This document shows positions 9,289 to 18,240 of a stretch of DNA of 64,000 nucleotides, piece after piece; positions within the stretch are counted from its first letter, which is position 1, and each line of letters begins with the position of its first letter. The notes under the pieces are model-generated. The model was not told where the DNA came from. It searched no databases and saw nothing but the letters and a program-made list of their open reading frames with translations. The translations under genes and the position numbers were made by a program. Source of the stretch: Gemmatimonadota bacterium (GTDB lineage Bacteria; Gemmatimonadota; Gemmatimonadetes; Longimicrobiales; Gaopeijiaceae); assembly GCA_021295835.1 (NCBI GenBank), contig JAGWBP010000001.1, positions 1 through 64,000 of the forward strand, read 5' to 3'.

Positions 9289-11976
9289 CTAGAATTCGTG
9301 CCGCACCCGCACGATCAGGAGACGTCCGACCTGCGGCGCGCCCACGAACTCCTGATGCTCGTAGTTGCCGATGTTGTTGGCCGTCAGCGTCAGCCTGGTG
9401 CCGGGCTGGAAGGGCAGGTCGTAGCTGAGCGACGCGTCGACGACCTGGTAGGCTTTTACCGTGCCGATGTAGGCCCCGGAGTTCATTGGGAATTCGTCCG
9501 TAAAGCGGATGCGCCCCTCGAACGTAAAGCCCTCGGCGCGGTCGTCGTAGACGAAGCCCAAGTTGCCCTTCCGCTTCGGCGCGTTCAGAGCGATGTCCAG
9601 GGGGGCGTCGCACTCGTCTCCCTCAGCGGCCTCGCCCTGACTGAAGCAGTCGTCGCTCACGGTGGAGTATGCGGCGCGCAAGCTGAGGCGATCCGAGACG
9701 AGGAACTGGGCGGCTAGGTCGATGCCCCAGTAGTCCACGTCGGCGTAGTTGCGGTAGGTGGCGATGATCTCCGCCCCTTCGAGCTGATCAGGCGCGACCG
9801 TGCCGAGCGGCGCCTGCGCGATTTGCCCCGCTATCTCCAAGGCCAACGCCTCGGAAATAAGACCCGCCTGAATTACCGGTTGAAGCCGATGCAACACGTA
9901 GGCCGCCGTTGACTCCGACTCCAGAAAGACGTTGGGCGTCTCGATCCTGATCGGTCCCACCATATTCTTGACGTTTGCCCGGTAAACGTCGGCCGCCACC
10001 AGCAGACGGTTGCTCAGCAGGCCCTTGTACCCCACTTCGAAGGTGCTGTGGCCCGTCGCCCTGAGCGGATCGACCGCCTCCGGTCCAGCTTCGTCCGGGT
10101 CGAACGCCTCTGTGCGCCTGTTGAGCCGCCCAAATACGGTCTTCAAGCCGGGATCGTCTCCCCGGGCGCCGGGGTTCCGAAGAAGCGGAACGATGCTGGC
10201 CAGACCCGGGTCGAGCTGTTCGAGCAGGTCCATGACGTCCTCCCAGAGCGAAGGCGCGTCGGCGGGAAGCCTCTGGCCCTTCAGGCGCTCTAGGGGAGTG
10301 TACATGCAACGCGACATGAATCCACCGGCACACTCCTCCTCGAAGGTGAACCCCGTGGCGGGCACGCCGAGTGCGCGGACCGAGAAGAAGTCGACCGGCG
10401 GCGGCAAGTTGCCATAGTTGATGTCGAGGAAGAGGTTGTTGGTGGCGGGGGTGCCGAAGGCGCGATTGTATGTGACGCGGAGGTTCTGGTTCTCACTTGG
10501 CGTAAGGACCAGCGCGGCGCGCGGCGAGACGTTAAGATCCTCGAGGCGATTGTGGTCGTCGACGCGCACAGCCGCAACGAGATCTACCATGTCGCCGAGA
10601 GCCGTCTCGGAGTGCAGGTAGGCTCCAACCTCCTCGATCTTGAGGGAATTGGTATCGTCGTCCCCATAGATTGTGCCCTCGGAGCGCGGCACGTCCCGCT
10701 GCCAATCCACTCCATAGGTGAAGCTCTGCCACGAGCCCAGATCGATGCCGTACTGGAACTGAGCCGCCCATGTGTACGACCGATCAAAGACGGGATCCCC
10801 CGTGCGCAGGTTGAAGGTCCCCGTTTTCGACTCGTCCGTGCGGGCCCCGGAGTTGGACATGTTGTTGAAGAACTGCGCGAAGAAGCGACCGGCCGAGAAG
10901 CGCGCCTGGAGGTAGTTGAACGTCCAGTTGTTCAACTGATAGGCACCGATGCCCGTCATCTCCACACCGGAGTCGATGAACGATCTTCCCCCGCTCAGGA
11001 CAAGTGCCCCGTCGTCGCCCACGCGCACGTCGACGCGCGCGTCCACCGAGTAGCGCGCGGTCACCGAGTCCCGTGGCCCTCCTTTTTCCTTTTTCTGCTC
11101 GTCAGCGCCGGCGGGCCAGTCGTTGCCGCTCTGGTACTGGCCCGACAACTTGAAGCCGACCCCCTCGGAGAGCAGGTGCGCGGTGCGAAACTGCGCGTGC
11201 ATGAGCGACCGCTCGCCGCCCGCCACCGATGCCGACGACCCCTGCCGGTCGAGCGGAGAGGTGGTGATCAGGTGCATCACGCCCGAGGCGGCGTTGGGCC
11301 CGTAGAGGGCCGCACCCGGGCCGAGCGAGACCTCCACGCGGTCGATGTCGAGGTCGGTGGTCGGGAACATGGAGTAGGCGTTGAATCGGAGCGACGGGAC
11401 CCGCGCGTACCTGTTGTCGATGATCGTCAGGAGCGCCCCGGAGAAGACGTTGTTGAAGCCTCGGGTCACGACGGTGCCGCTCGTCAGACCCGTCTGCGCC
11501 CGGTCGACGCCTGGCAGCGCCACGACATGGTCGGCGATGGTGACCGCAGCCGTCCTGTCGACCGCAGCGGACGAGACGATCGAGATGGAGGCCGGCGCCT
11601 CGAGGGCCTTTTCCTGACGGCGCGAGGCGGTGACGACGACCGGGTTGAGGACGTGGGCGCGCGTGCTCAGCTCGATGGTCAACTCCACGGTGCCGTTCGC
11701 CGCCACCTGCACTCCGTCGCGCCGCACAGTCCCGTACCCTGCGCGGGAGACGACCACGGTGTGGGTACCCGGTGCCACCTCGACGCTGAAGCGCCCCTCG
11801 ACGTCGGTCAGGATGGGGTCTCCCTGGCCCACGATCTGAACCTCGGCCTCGACGATCGCCGCTACGTCGGAGGCGTCGTGCACGCGCCCTTCAATCCGGC
11901 CCTGCTGCGCCGCTGCCGCCTGCACCGACAGGGCGACTGCGAGGGCAACCGAAACCACCACACCTGAATTTCTCAT
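9289..11976 (-). CDS. TonB-dependent outer-membrane receptor
   Basis: Codes for 895 aa. The ATG at 11976 begins a signal peptide ending in VQAAAAQ; an upstream open frame only reads repeat DNA and is rejected. A CarboxypepD_reg domain (about 25-110) is followed by the plug (about 125-245, VVVTASRRQEKALEAP then DIDRVEVSLGPGAALYGPNAASGVMHLIT). A 22-strand-type barrel ends in Phe (VRVRHEF), as needed for outer-membrane insertion. The family imports iron chelates, cobalamin or other ligands using TonB energy. The ligand cannot be read from sequence; feoAB and a binding protein sit just beyond on the same strand. No cobalamin riboswitch was seen upstream. Confidence 0.93.
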   Translation of the reverse strand: MRNSGVVVSVALAVALSVQAAAAQQGRIEGRVHDASDVAAIVEAEVQIVGQGDPILTDVEGRFSVEVAPGTHTVVVSRAGYGTVRRDGVQVAANGTVELTIELSTRAHVLNPVVVTASRRQEKALEAPASISIVSSAAVDRTAAVTIADHVVALPGVDRAQTGLTSGTVVTRGFNNVFSGALLTIIDNRYARVPSLRFNAYSMFPTTDLDIDRVEVSLGPGAALYGPNAASGVMHLITTSPLDRQGSSASVAGGERSLMHAQFRTAHLLSEGVGFKLSGQYQSGNDWPAGADEQKKEKGGPRDSVTARYSVDARVDVRVGDDGALVLSGGRSFIDSGVEMTGIGAYQLNNWTFNYLQARFSAGRFFAQFFNNMSNSGARTDESKTGTFNLRTGDPVFDRSYTWAAQFQYGIDLGSWQSFTYGVDWQRDVPRSEGTIYGDDDTNSLKIEEVGAYLHSETALGDMVDLVAAVRVDDHNRLEDLNVSPRAALVLTPSENQNLRVTYNRAFGTPATNNLFLDINYGNLPPPVDFFSVRALGVPATGFTFEEECAGGFMSRCMYTPLERLKGQRLPADAPSLWEDVMDLLEQLDPGLASIVPLLRNPGARGDDPGLKTVFGRLNRRTEAFDPDEAGPEAVDPLRATGHSTFEVGYKGLLSNRLLVAADVYRANVKNMVGPIRIETPNVFLESESTAAYVLHRLQPVIQAGLISEALALEIAGQIAQAPLGTVAPDQLEGAEIIATYRNYADVDYWGIDLAAQFLVSDRLSLRAAYSTVSDDCFSQGEAAEGDECDAPLDIALNAPKRKGNLGFVYDDRAEGFTFEGRIRFTDEFPMNSGAYIGTVKAYQVVDASLSYDLPFQPGTRLTLTANNIGNYEHQEFVGAPQVGRLLIVRVRHEF

Positions 11977-12085
11977 CGTACGATCCAAGCCTCTGTGAAA
12001 TAAAGTGAAGTTGGTCGACCCACTACCTCGTCCCCAATATACCCCCAGCAGCACCCCGTGGATAGACTGCCCCGATGACTGACCG

Positions 12086-12320
12086 AGCAGCCCGTGGACA
12101 AGCCTCCCACGGCGTTCGAGTGGCGCTGCATCCCGGCCGGACCGCTTCGCTCGCCTGCCCACGGTGTAACGTACACTTTACAATGTGTAATTCATGATTT
12201 ACAGTGCCCGTACCCGTGGCCCCGCTCTGCGTGCCGCGCGGGCAGGCAGCGCTGCTATTTCCACTTCGTAGCGCCTCGCCTGCGGAGCGCTTCGCCCGTT
12301 AGCACTCCCGGTGGACTGCT
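12086..12320 (-). repeat. Copy of the TIR-bounded intergenic element (full length, about 235 bp)
   Basis: One end is AGCAGCCCGTGGACAA at 12086-12101. The opposite end reads GGTGGACTGCT at 12310-12320, the inverted partner. Between them lie, in reverse orientation, an AT-rich module with GTAAATCATGAATTACAC, a GGGCAGGCGAGCGAAGCGG module and a GATGCAGCGCCACTCGAA module, all shared with the copies at 44885-45025 and 47222-47468. No coding potential is conserved among copies. It fills most of the gap between the TonB receptor and the binding-protein gene. Confidence 0.75.
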
Positions 12321-12329
12321 AACAACCCG

Positions 12330-13253
12330 CTACCGCCCCCCGTGCAGCCGCTCGGAAAGGTACCGGGCGGCCTCGCCCATGCGCGGCCCCGGCCGCCCGA
12401 AGAGGGATCCGTCGACCGAGAGGACCCGGCCCTCCCTGACGGCACGGACCGCCCTCCACGCTGGCCGATCCGAGAGCCTTGCAACCCCGGGGTCCACACC
12501 TCCCGGCGGCACATCAGGCGTGCCAGAGACGACGCTCGGAAGCACCACGTACTCCGGGTCCCGCAGCACGACCTCCTCCATAGTCACGAGCGGCCAGCCA
12601 TCCGGCAGGTCCCGGAAGACGTTCTCGGCACCGGCCACCGCCATCACCGAATCGAGAAAGGTGCCCGGACCCACCGTCATGAAGGGCTCGGCCTGCACGA
12701 CGTAGGCGACGCGGATGGGAGTCCGGCCCGCCCAGCTCTCGCGCACAGCCCGGAGCCCGTCCCTGACTGCGCCCACGATCGAGTCAGCCGCCTGGTCGAG
12801 ACCAACGAGGAGTCCCAGTTGCGCCGCGTGTCTCTCGAAGTCGGCGATCGTCTGGACTGCGGCACCGTACCACGCCACTCCGAACTCGTCGAGAGCGTCG
12901 CCCAGAGTCGCCCTCCCGGCACCAGACGCCCACGCTACGACCAGCTCCGGGGAGAGCTCCGCCAGGTATTCGAGGCTCGGGTCCAGGCCACCGCCCACCG
13001 AGGGGAGGTGCGCGAGATCGGGCGCTTCGTCGTAGCGGGTGCGGGCGACTAGGCGGTCCGCGGCACCCATGGCGATCAGCGTCTCGGTGACGGCCGGGAT
13101 GAGCGACACCACACGGGTGCGCGGCGGGGTCGGCGCGTGCACTCGCCCGGCATCGTCAATTATCTGGCCGTTCTGGCCGCCGCGATCGGCGTCGGGGGAG
13201 CAGGCAGCCAGAGCCAGCGCCACCGTCAGGACCGAGCCGGCACCCCGGATCAC
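12330..13253 (-). CDS. Periplasmic binding lipoprotein, BtuF/FhuD-like
   Basis: Codes for 307 aa from a GTG at 13253 that overlaps the feoB stop (GTGA); the longer open frame upstream only mirrors feoB. The signal ends with the lipobox LAAC. The body matches helical-backbone metal-chelate binding proteins (cobalamin or iron siderophore): RVVSLIPAVTETLIAMGAADRLVARTR is split over about 47-75, then a VGGGLDPSLEYLAELSPELV stretch and a C-terminal lobe. No permease or ATPase gene is nearby, so the partner transporter must be elsewhere. Linkage to feoAB suggests iron or heme-type ligands, but cobalamin is equally possible. Confidence 0.82.
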   Translation of the reverse strand: MIRGAGSVLTVALALAACSPDADRGGQNGQIIDDAGRVHAPTPPRTRVVSLIPAVTETLIAMGAADRLVARTRYDEAPDLAHLPSVGGGLDPSLEYLAELSPELVVAWASGAGRATLGDALDEFGVAWYGAAVQTIADFERHAAQLGLLVGLDQAADSIVGAVRDGLRAVRESWAGRTPIRVAYVVQAEPFMTVGPGTFLDSVMAVAGAENVFRDLPDGWPLVTMEEVVLRDPEYVVLPSVVSGTPDVPPGGVDPGVARLSDRPAWRAVRAVREGRVLSVDGSLFGRPGPRMGEAARYLSERLHGGR

Positions 13254-15148
13254 AGGATCGATTTCGCGGCCCACGCCCCCAGGTAGGCGAGCACCAGCAT
13301 GTAGGCGAACTGAAGCGACGGCCATCGCCATCCGCCCGTCTCGCGCCGCATCACCGCCACGGTGGACATGCACTGCAGGGCGAAGGCGAAGAAGACGAGG
13401 AGCGCCACCGCCGAGCCAAGATCCATATCCCGCTGAAGCGCGGCGCGGAGCTCCAGGGTGGTGTCGTCCTCGGCCTCCACTCCGTAGATCGTCCCGAGGG
13501 TGCCCACGATGACCTCGCGAGCGGCGAGCGAAGTCACCAGCCCGATGCCGATGCGCCAGTCGAGGCCGAGGGGCTCGATCGCGGGTTCGATCAACTGGCC
13601 CATCCGACCCAGGGCGCTCTCGTCGATCGGGGGTGACCCGCCGTCGGGTGTGCGCGGAAGTTGCGTCAGCACCCATAGCACCACCGTGACCGCCAGGATG
13701 ATCCTGCCGGCCCGCCTGAGGAAGACCTTGGCGCGGTCAAGCAGGCGCGTTGCCACCGAGCGCGCGCTCGGCATCCGATACGGCGGCAGCTCCATCACGA
13801 AGGGGAGCGGGCGCCCTCTCAGAAGAGTCCGCTTGAGCAGAGCCGCCGTGCCGATGGCCGCCACTAGGCCCAGCGCGTAGAGCCCGATCAGCACCGCCGC
13901 CTGCCGGCCCAGGATGGGGCCGAGCACCGGGCCCGCCGGAACGAAGGCCGCGATGAGGAGGGCGTAGACCGGGAGCCGCGCCGAGCACGTCATGAAGGGC
14001 GCGATGAAGATGGTGGCGAGGCGGTCGCGCTCGTCCTCGACCGCGCGCGCCGACATGATCGCCGGGATCGCGCATGCGTACGCAGAGAGGAGCGGAAGAA
14101 ACGACCGACCCTGCAGCCCCACCCGGTGCATTAGTCGGTCGGCGACCACGGCCGCACGTGCCATGTACCCCGAATCCTCCATCAGTGCGATGAAGAAGAA
14201 GAGAATCAGGATCTGGGGCAGAAATACGATGACAGACCCCACACCCGCCCACACCCCTTCGATAAGAAGCGAGCGCAGCCACCCGTCCGGCATTATCCCG
14301 TGCAGGTACCTGCCGGAGATGCGGATCGTCGCCTCCGTGGCGTCCATTAGCGGCATCGCCCACGCGAATATCGTCTGGAATACGAGCGCCACGACGCCCA
14401 GGAAGACCACCGGACCCCAGATGCGGTGTAGCGCAAGGGCGTCGAGCCGATTGGTGACGACCGACTCCCGAGGCGCACGGTAGCCCGCCGCGCGTCCAAG
14501 CTGCCGAGCCCGGTCGCGTCTGGCCGAGAAGAGATCGACGACCGGCAGCGGCCGCGTCGGCGCACGGGCAGGCGATTGCGCGACATGGCTATCCGCAACC
14601 GCCACCGCCGGGCAGGCGCGCGCCTCCTCTCCCCCGGTCAGCAGGGCCTCGAAAAAGCTGTGGACGGACCCCAGCGTCCCCGGGTCGCGAGCGTCGACCA
14701 GCGCCACCTCGACCCCGAGCTCGCGCGACAGCTCGGCGGCCTCGACGGCCCCGTCGCGCCGGTCGAGCTCGTCCGCCATGGCGAGCACGACCAGAGTGGG
14801 AATCCCCAGCCCCAGAAACGACTCCGCAACCATCAGGTGTGAGCTCAGCCGAGTCGAGTCGAGCAGGATCACCAAACCGTCCGGACGCCGCCCACCCTCC
14901 ATCTCACCGAGCAGGGCTCGCCGGGCGACCAGCTGGTCGAGGCTCCGGGACGACAGACCGTGCACGCCCGGCAGGTCGACGAGCTCCACGCGCCCAGACG
15001 CGAGCCGCACCACCCCGGATCTACGCTCGACGGTGACGCCGGGGTAGTTGGCTACCCGCTGGCGCAGACCGGTCAGCGAGTTGAAGAGGGTGGACTTGCC
15101 GGAGTTGGGGGGGCCGGCCAGCAGCACCAGGGGGCGCGAGTCAGCCAA
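13250..15148 (-). CDS. feoB: Ferrous iron transporter FeoB
   Basis: Codes for 632 aa. N-terminal G domain: P-loop GPPNSGKST at 12-20, switch YPGVTVE near 35-41, DLPG at 58-61. The G4 position, normally NxxD, reads AMAD at 123-126, so the guanine-specificity Asn is lost. A membrane region of several helices (about 230-632) includes two Gate-like segments. FeoB imports Fe2+ across the inner membrane. It lies 65 bp after feoA and its stop overlaps the start of the binding-protein gene, giving a feoA-feoB-binding protein operon. Confidence 0.93.
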   Translation of the reverse strand: MADSRPLVLLAGPPNSGKSTLFNSLTGLRQRVANYPGVTVERRSGVVRLASGRVELVDLPGVHGLSSRSLDQLVARRALLGEMEGGRRPDGLVILLDSTRLSSHLMVAESFLGLGIPTLVVLAMADELDRRDGAVEAAELSRELGVEVALVDARDPGTLGSVHSFFEALLTGGEEARACPAVAVADSHVAQSPARAPTRPLPVVDLFSARRDRARQLGRAAGYRAPRESVVTNRLDALALHRIWGPVVFLGVVALVFQTIFAWAMPLMDATEATIRISGRYLHGIMPDGWLRSLLIEGVWAGVGSVIVFLPQILILFFFIALMEDSGYMARAAVVADRLMHRVGLQGRSFLPLLSAYACAIPAIMSARAVEDERDRLATIFIAPFMTCSARLPVYALLIAAFVPAGPVLGPILGRQAAVLIGLYALGLVAAIGTAALLKRTLLRGRPLPFVMELPPYRMPSARSVATRLLDRAKVFLRRAGRIILAVTVVLWVLTQLPRTPDGGSPPIDESALGRMGQLIEPAIEPLGLDWRIGIGLVTSLAAREVIVGTLGTIYGVEAEDDTTLELRAALQRDMDLGSAVALLVFFAFALQCMSTVAVMRRETGGWRWPSLQFAYMLVLAYLGAWAAKSIL

Positions 15149-15213
15149 GGTTGCTGGCGAGGCAGGGGCGGCCAGAGAGGGGCCGAGCCGTTAGGGTCAG
15201 TCGGCGTCGGGGG

Positions 15214-15465
15214 TCAATTGGAGTCGAGGACCCCAGCGGCCTCCAGCGCGCTCCGCACGCACAGACACGAAGCGATCTCCCTCCTGAGCGCCACCAGGCA
15301 GCCATCGACCGAGTAGACGGTAGGCCCTCCGACCGGAGCGTGGCGGACCGGACAGAGCCTGCACCCAGGGACGATCCCCCGCTCCAGGAGCGGCTCCACG
15401 TCCTCGCCGGCCACATCCATCCGCACCAGGACGACCTCCTCCTCGAGAGGGACCTCGGCCAGCAT
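15214..15465 (-). CDS. feoA: FeoA-domain protein
   Basis: Codes for 83 aa, the standard size of the small SH3-like FeoA partner. Recognisable core: LERGIVPGCRLCPVRHAP and YSVDGCLVALRREIASCLCV, where FeoA usually has the glycine turn and the conserved alanine-leucine-arginine strand. It acts in the cytoplasm to support FeoB. The ATG at 15465 follows a purine-rich stretch; the gene is divergent from the PAP2 gene at 15612, so the 146-bp gap should hold both promoters. Confidence 0.82.
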   Translation of the reverse strand: MLAEVPLEEEVVLVRMDVAGEDVEPLLERGIVPGCRLCPVRHAPVGGPTVYSVDGCLVALRREIASCLCVRSALEAAGVLDSN

Positions 15466-15611
15466 GCGAAGCGGAACTCCGCCACCTCCTGCACTGACGC
15501 CGCCTGCCGCGGCTTCGTCGCTCCCGATCTCGGATTCTCCTGGCTTCAGGGCGGAGTCACACAGACTCGGGCGGACGGAGACACCCCGCCTCGGCGAGAA
15601 GGGCCATCGCC

Positions 15612-16340
15612 GTGCACGATCCCAAGTGGAGCAACGTTACCCTGGCGATGCGAAAATGGGAAGGTCCGCCGCCCCGCCTGCCGATCCGTAACGCCACGCG
15701 ACTTCGCTTCGTATCGGAGGTGTTACCCGGTCTAGGCAGCGACGTTGCCATCGGCCAGCACCTTGGAGCATATCGGCGGCGATGGAACGAGATACTCACT
15801 GGAGGTCCTGCCGTGGCAAGCTGGACAGTACGGCTCGAGAGCGTCGACCAGAGGATGTTCCTGGCGCTGGCGGCGCACCGCGCCCCTGCGCTCACCTGGC
15901 TCATGATCGGCCTCTCGGCGCTTGCCGGGCCCGTGCTAGTCATCCCGCTGACGCTCGTGCTGGCCAGCGGCCTGGTGCCGGAAGTCGCCACCGCAGGGCG
16001 AGTGGCGGCTATCGTGCTGGCTGCGTCGCACTTGGTCGTCCAGGTGGTGAAGCGGCTCGCCTCGCGTCCGCGCCCGAGCGACGCTCTCGGTGTGGCCTCC
16101 ATGACGAGAAACCCGAAGTGCTTCTCCTTCCCGTCGGGGCACGCCACCGCAGCCCTCTCCGTCGCCCTCCCCCTGGCCCACGCGCTTCCCTCGGTCGTCG
16201 GCTACCCGGTACTGGTGCTCGGCCTCCTAGTCGGCGTATCGCGCTGGTATCTAGGTGTCCACTACCCGGGCGACGTGCTCGCCGGCTGGACTCTGGCGGC
16301 TCTGACGTGGGTCGCGCTCCCAAGCAGGTGGTTGGCATGA
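15612..16340 (+). CDS. PAP2-family membrane phosphatase
   Basis: Codes for up to 242 aa from GTG 15612; an ATG at 15648 is an alternative start. It carries the three PAP2 signatures: KRLASRPRP, SFPSGHATA (catalytic His) and SRWYLGVHYPGDV (nucleophile His with Asp). Hydrophobic segments surround them, so it is an inner-membrane enzyme with a periplasmic active site. Substrates of this family include undecaprenyl diphosphate and phosphatidic acid or sphingolipid phosphates. Its stop overlaps the ATG of the glycosyltransferase (ATGA), which suggests a shared lipid or glycan pathway. Confidence 0.9.
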   Translation: MHDPKWSNVTLAMRKWEGPPPRLPIRNATRLRFVSEVLPGLGSDVAIGQHLGAYRRRWNEILTGGPAVASWTVRLESVDQRMFLALAAHRAPALTWLMIGLSALAGPVLVIPLTLVLASGLVPEVATAGRVAAIVLAASHLVVQVVKRLASRPRPSDALGVASMTRNPKCFSFPSGHATAALSVALPLAHALPSVVGYPVLVLGLLVGVSRWYLGVHYPGDVLAGWTLAALTWVALPSRWLA

Positions 16341-17602
16341 GGCGTCGGATCGGAGTCTTCTCGGAGGTCGGCCACCCCAACGCAGAGTTCGGCCACTTCT
16401 GCGGCGTCAGCAACTTCCTCGCCTACTGGATGCGCTACTGTCGCGGTCGCGGAATCGAGATCGACCTGCACGCATACGCCAGGCGGAACCGCGTCGATCA
16501 GGACGGCCCTGTCCGCATGTACGGCTGGCGGCCGCACCTGCCGGTGCGAGTCTACCCCACGATTGTCCAGGACCTCGCCCACATGCTGCCGAGCAGACGG
16601 ATCGCGCGTGTCGTGCGGGACCGGCGATACAGCTCGGTCAATGTGATCGCGCCAGGGACGATGGGGCTGCAGGGGATGATCGCCGCCCGTAGACACTCTC
16701 TGCCGGTCGTGGCGATGTACACGACGAGCCTGGCCGCGTACAGCGGCGAGCGGACGAAGAGGGCGCTCGGGTGGCTGGGTGCCGGATCCAGGCCAGTCGT
16801 AGAGGCGACGGAGCGGCTGGCATGGGGTTTGATGCGCCGCTTCTACTCTGGTCGCAACGGCGTGACGGCGGTTCTCGCGCCAACTAGCCGCGTTGCTGGC
16901 GAGGTGAGGGCCAAGCTGGCCGCTCCGGTGCAGGTCCTGGGGCGCGGTGTCGACACGGAACTCTTCACGCCACCGCTGCGATGGAAGGGCGGCACGCCCC
17001 CGACCGGGCGTGCCCTGATCCTCTATGCGGGTCGAATTCACCGGGGAGAAAAGAACCTGGACCGCTTCATCGAGGTGCTGCGAGAGGTGCCCAAGGCCGG
17101 GCTGCTGGTCGTCGGGGACGGTCCGCACCGTGACTCGCTCCAGCGCGACCTGGGAGCTCGGGCCGAGTTCACGGGAGCACTCTCCGGCAGGGCGCTGGCC
17201 GCCGCCTACCGCCGTGCCGACTTCTTCGTCTTCCCGAGCAAACACGACACATTCGGCCAGGTCGTGATGGAGGCGATGGCCACCGGGCTTCCGGCGGTCG
17301 TTACCGACCAGGGCGGCCCCCAGGAGCTGGTCGAGGACGGCGTGACCGGCTTTGTCGCCGACGATCGTTCCTTTGTGGCACGGGTCCGCGAACTGGCCAC
17401 CAATTCCAGGCTACGGCTGCGAATGGGGAGGCAAGCTCGCCTAGCCGCCGAGGCAAGGAGCTGGGAACGGATCTTCGCCGAGCTCATGGACTACTGCCTG
17501 CGCACAGCCGACCGACGTAGCGGGGCCACCGGCATTCCGAGGGCACCAAGTCCGCGCTCGAGTTTGGTCTGGACTGGCCCCGCTCCATCGGGCATACTGT
17601 AA
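16337..17602 (+). CDS. GT4-family glycosyltransferase
   Basis: Codes for 421 aa from the ATG overlapping the PAP2 stop. GT-B fold: N-terminal acceptor lobe (MRRRIGVFSEVGHPNAEFGH), hinge near PVQVLGRGVDTELFTP, and nucleotide-sugar lobe with LILYAGRIHRGEKNLDRFIE and the donor motif FPSKHDTFGQVVMEAMATG (E-x7-E type). The family adds hexoses to lipids, often diacylglycerol or phosphatidylinositol. The last 25 residues (from TGIPRAP) are encoded by a dispersed repeat (17527-17614) and are probably not part of the fold. Confidence 0.9.
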   Translation: MRRRIGVFSEVGHPNAEFGHFCGVSNFLAYWMRYCRGRGIEIDLHAYARRNRVDQDGPVRMYGWRPHLPVRVYPTIVQDLAHMLPSRRIARVVRDRRYSSVNVIAPGTMGLQGMIAARRHSLPVVAMYTTSLAAYSGERTKRALGWLGAGSRPVVEATERLAWGLMRRFYSGRNGVTAVLAPTSRVAGEVRAKLAAPVQVLGRGVDTELFTPPLRWKGGTPPTGRALILYAGRIHRGEKNLDRFIEVLREVPKAGLLVVGDGPHRDSLQRDLGARAEFTGALSGRALAAAYRRADFFVFPSKHDTFGQVVMEAMATGLPAVVTDQGGPQELVEDGVTGFVADDRSFVARVRELATNSRLRLRMGRQARLAAEARSWERIFAELMDYCLRTADRRSGATGIPRAPSPRSSLVWTGPAPSGIL

Positions 17603-17614
17603 TATTGGGTACGG
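17527..17614 (+). repeat. Second dispersed repeat (R2), copy 1
   Basis: About 88 bp that matches 21667-21745: an identical first 19 bases (CACCGGCATTCCGAGGGCA), a shared GTCCGCGCTCGAGTT, a shared CTGGACTGGCCC, and a shared ending ATTGGGTACGG. This copy encodes the C-terminal tail and stop of the glycosyltransferase. It runs directly into a long hairpin at 17613-17643. Confidence 0.8.
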
Positions 17615-17643
17615 GTTGCCCCCGCAGCCTGCGGGGGCAACCC
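17613..17643 (+). terminator. 14-bp perfect hairpin after the glycosyltransferase gene
   Basis: GGGTTGCCCCCGCA pairs perfectly with TGCGGGGGCAACCC around a 3-nt loop, 10 bp after the stop at 17602. The stem has terminator strength, but no T-run follows (GGAGGTTGC), so it is either a T-less terminator or the structured end of the R2 repeat. Confidence 0.5.
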
Positions 17644-17698
17644 GGAGGTTGCTCGTGTCTGGATCCAGGAGGTCGTTAAGGCAGACAAATATGGTGAC

Positions 17699-18240
17699 AT
17701 GTTGTCGGGAGCGTGGGTGGGGCTCGTGGCCCTCGTCGTCGTGGTCTGGGGTGGCTGCACCCAAGAGGGAGGGGACCATATTGGACATGACCCTCGAGCC
17801 GGGCGAAGAGGAGAGCCTCGGCGTGGTTTCCTACTTCAGCCACTACGACGACGACGTACTCACCTACACGGCCAGCTCCGCGACCGAGTCGGTGGCCATG
17901 GTGTCGATGGACGAATCCCGGCTCACCGTCGCCGCAGTGGCGGTGGGAGAATCCGAGGTTACGGTCACGGCCACCGATTCCAAGGGAGAAATCGGCCAGC
18001 AATATTTCAAAGTGACAGTTGAAATCTCAGACTGAAATTCTGCAACCCCCGACGTGGGGCGAAGAGCCGGACTTTTCGGCCGAGAGCACCGATCCCTCCA
18101 ATCGCTTTCGCGCGCGTGAGTGTGGGGGCACGCTGGTTGTCACGGCCGAATCGGCTGGCGGCCCCGTTACGATTGCGGTCACGGCAACGGATGCCGAGGA
18201 CCTCTCGGGGAGCGACTCCTTACCGCGTTACCGCGCCATT
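17699..18240 (+). pseudogene. Decayed Ig-like lipoprotein gene
   Basis: An ATG at 17699 begins a lipoprotein signal (LVALVVVVWGGC). The frame then loses homology near 17780, where a different frame continues with MTLEPGEEESLG and an Ig-like repeat ending ESEVTVTATDSKGEIG. That frame stops at 18035. A third frame from 18019 carries another Ig-like piece (GGPVTIAVTATDAEDLSGS) before running into the neighbouring gene. At least two frameshifts are needed to join the pieces. The repeats resemble those in the lipoproteins at 1017 and 2569, so this is probably a dead third paralogue. Confidence 0.65.

Noticed and set aside
10552..11967. Long plus-strand open frame of 471 codons
   Set aside because: It is antisense to the TonB receptor, has no ribosome site and no recognisable domain; it reflects GC-rich codon bias.
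11977..12329. Cobalamin riboswitch upstream of the TonB receptor
   Set aside because: No B12-box or typical aptamer sequence was found; the gap is filled by the repeat element.
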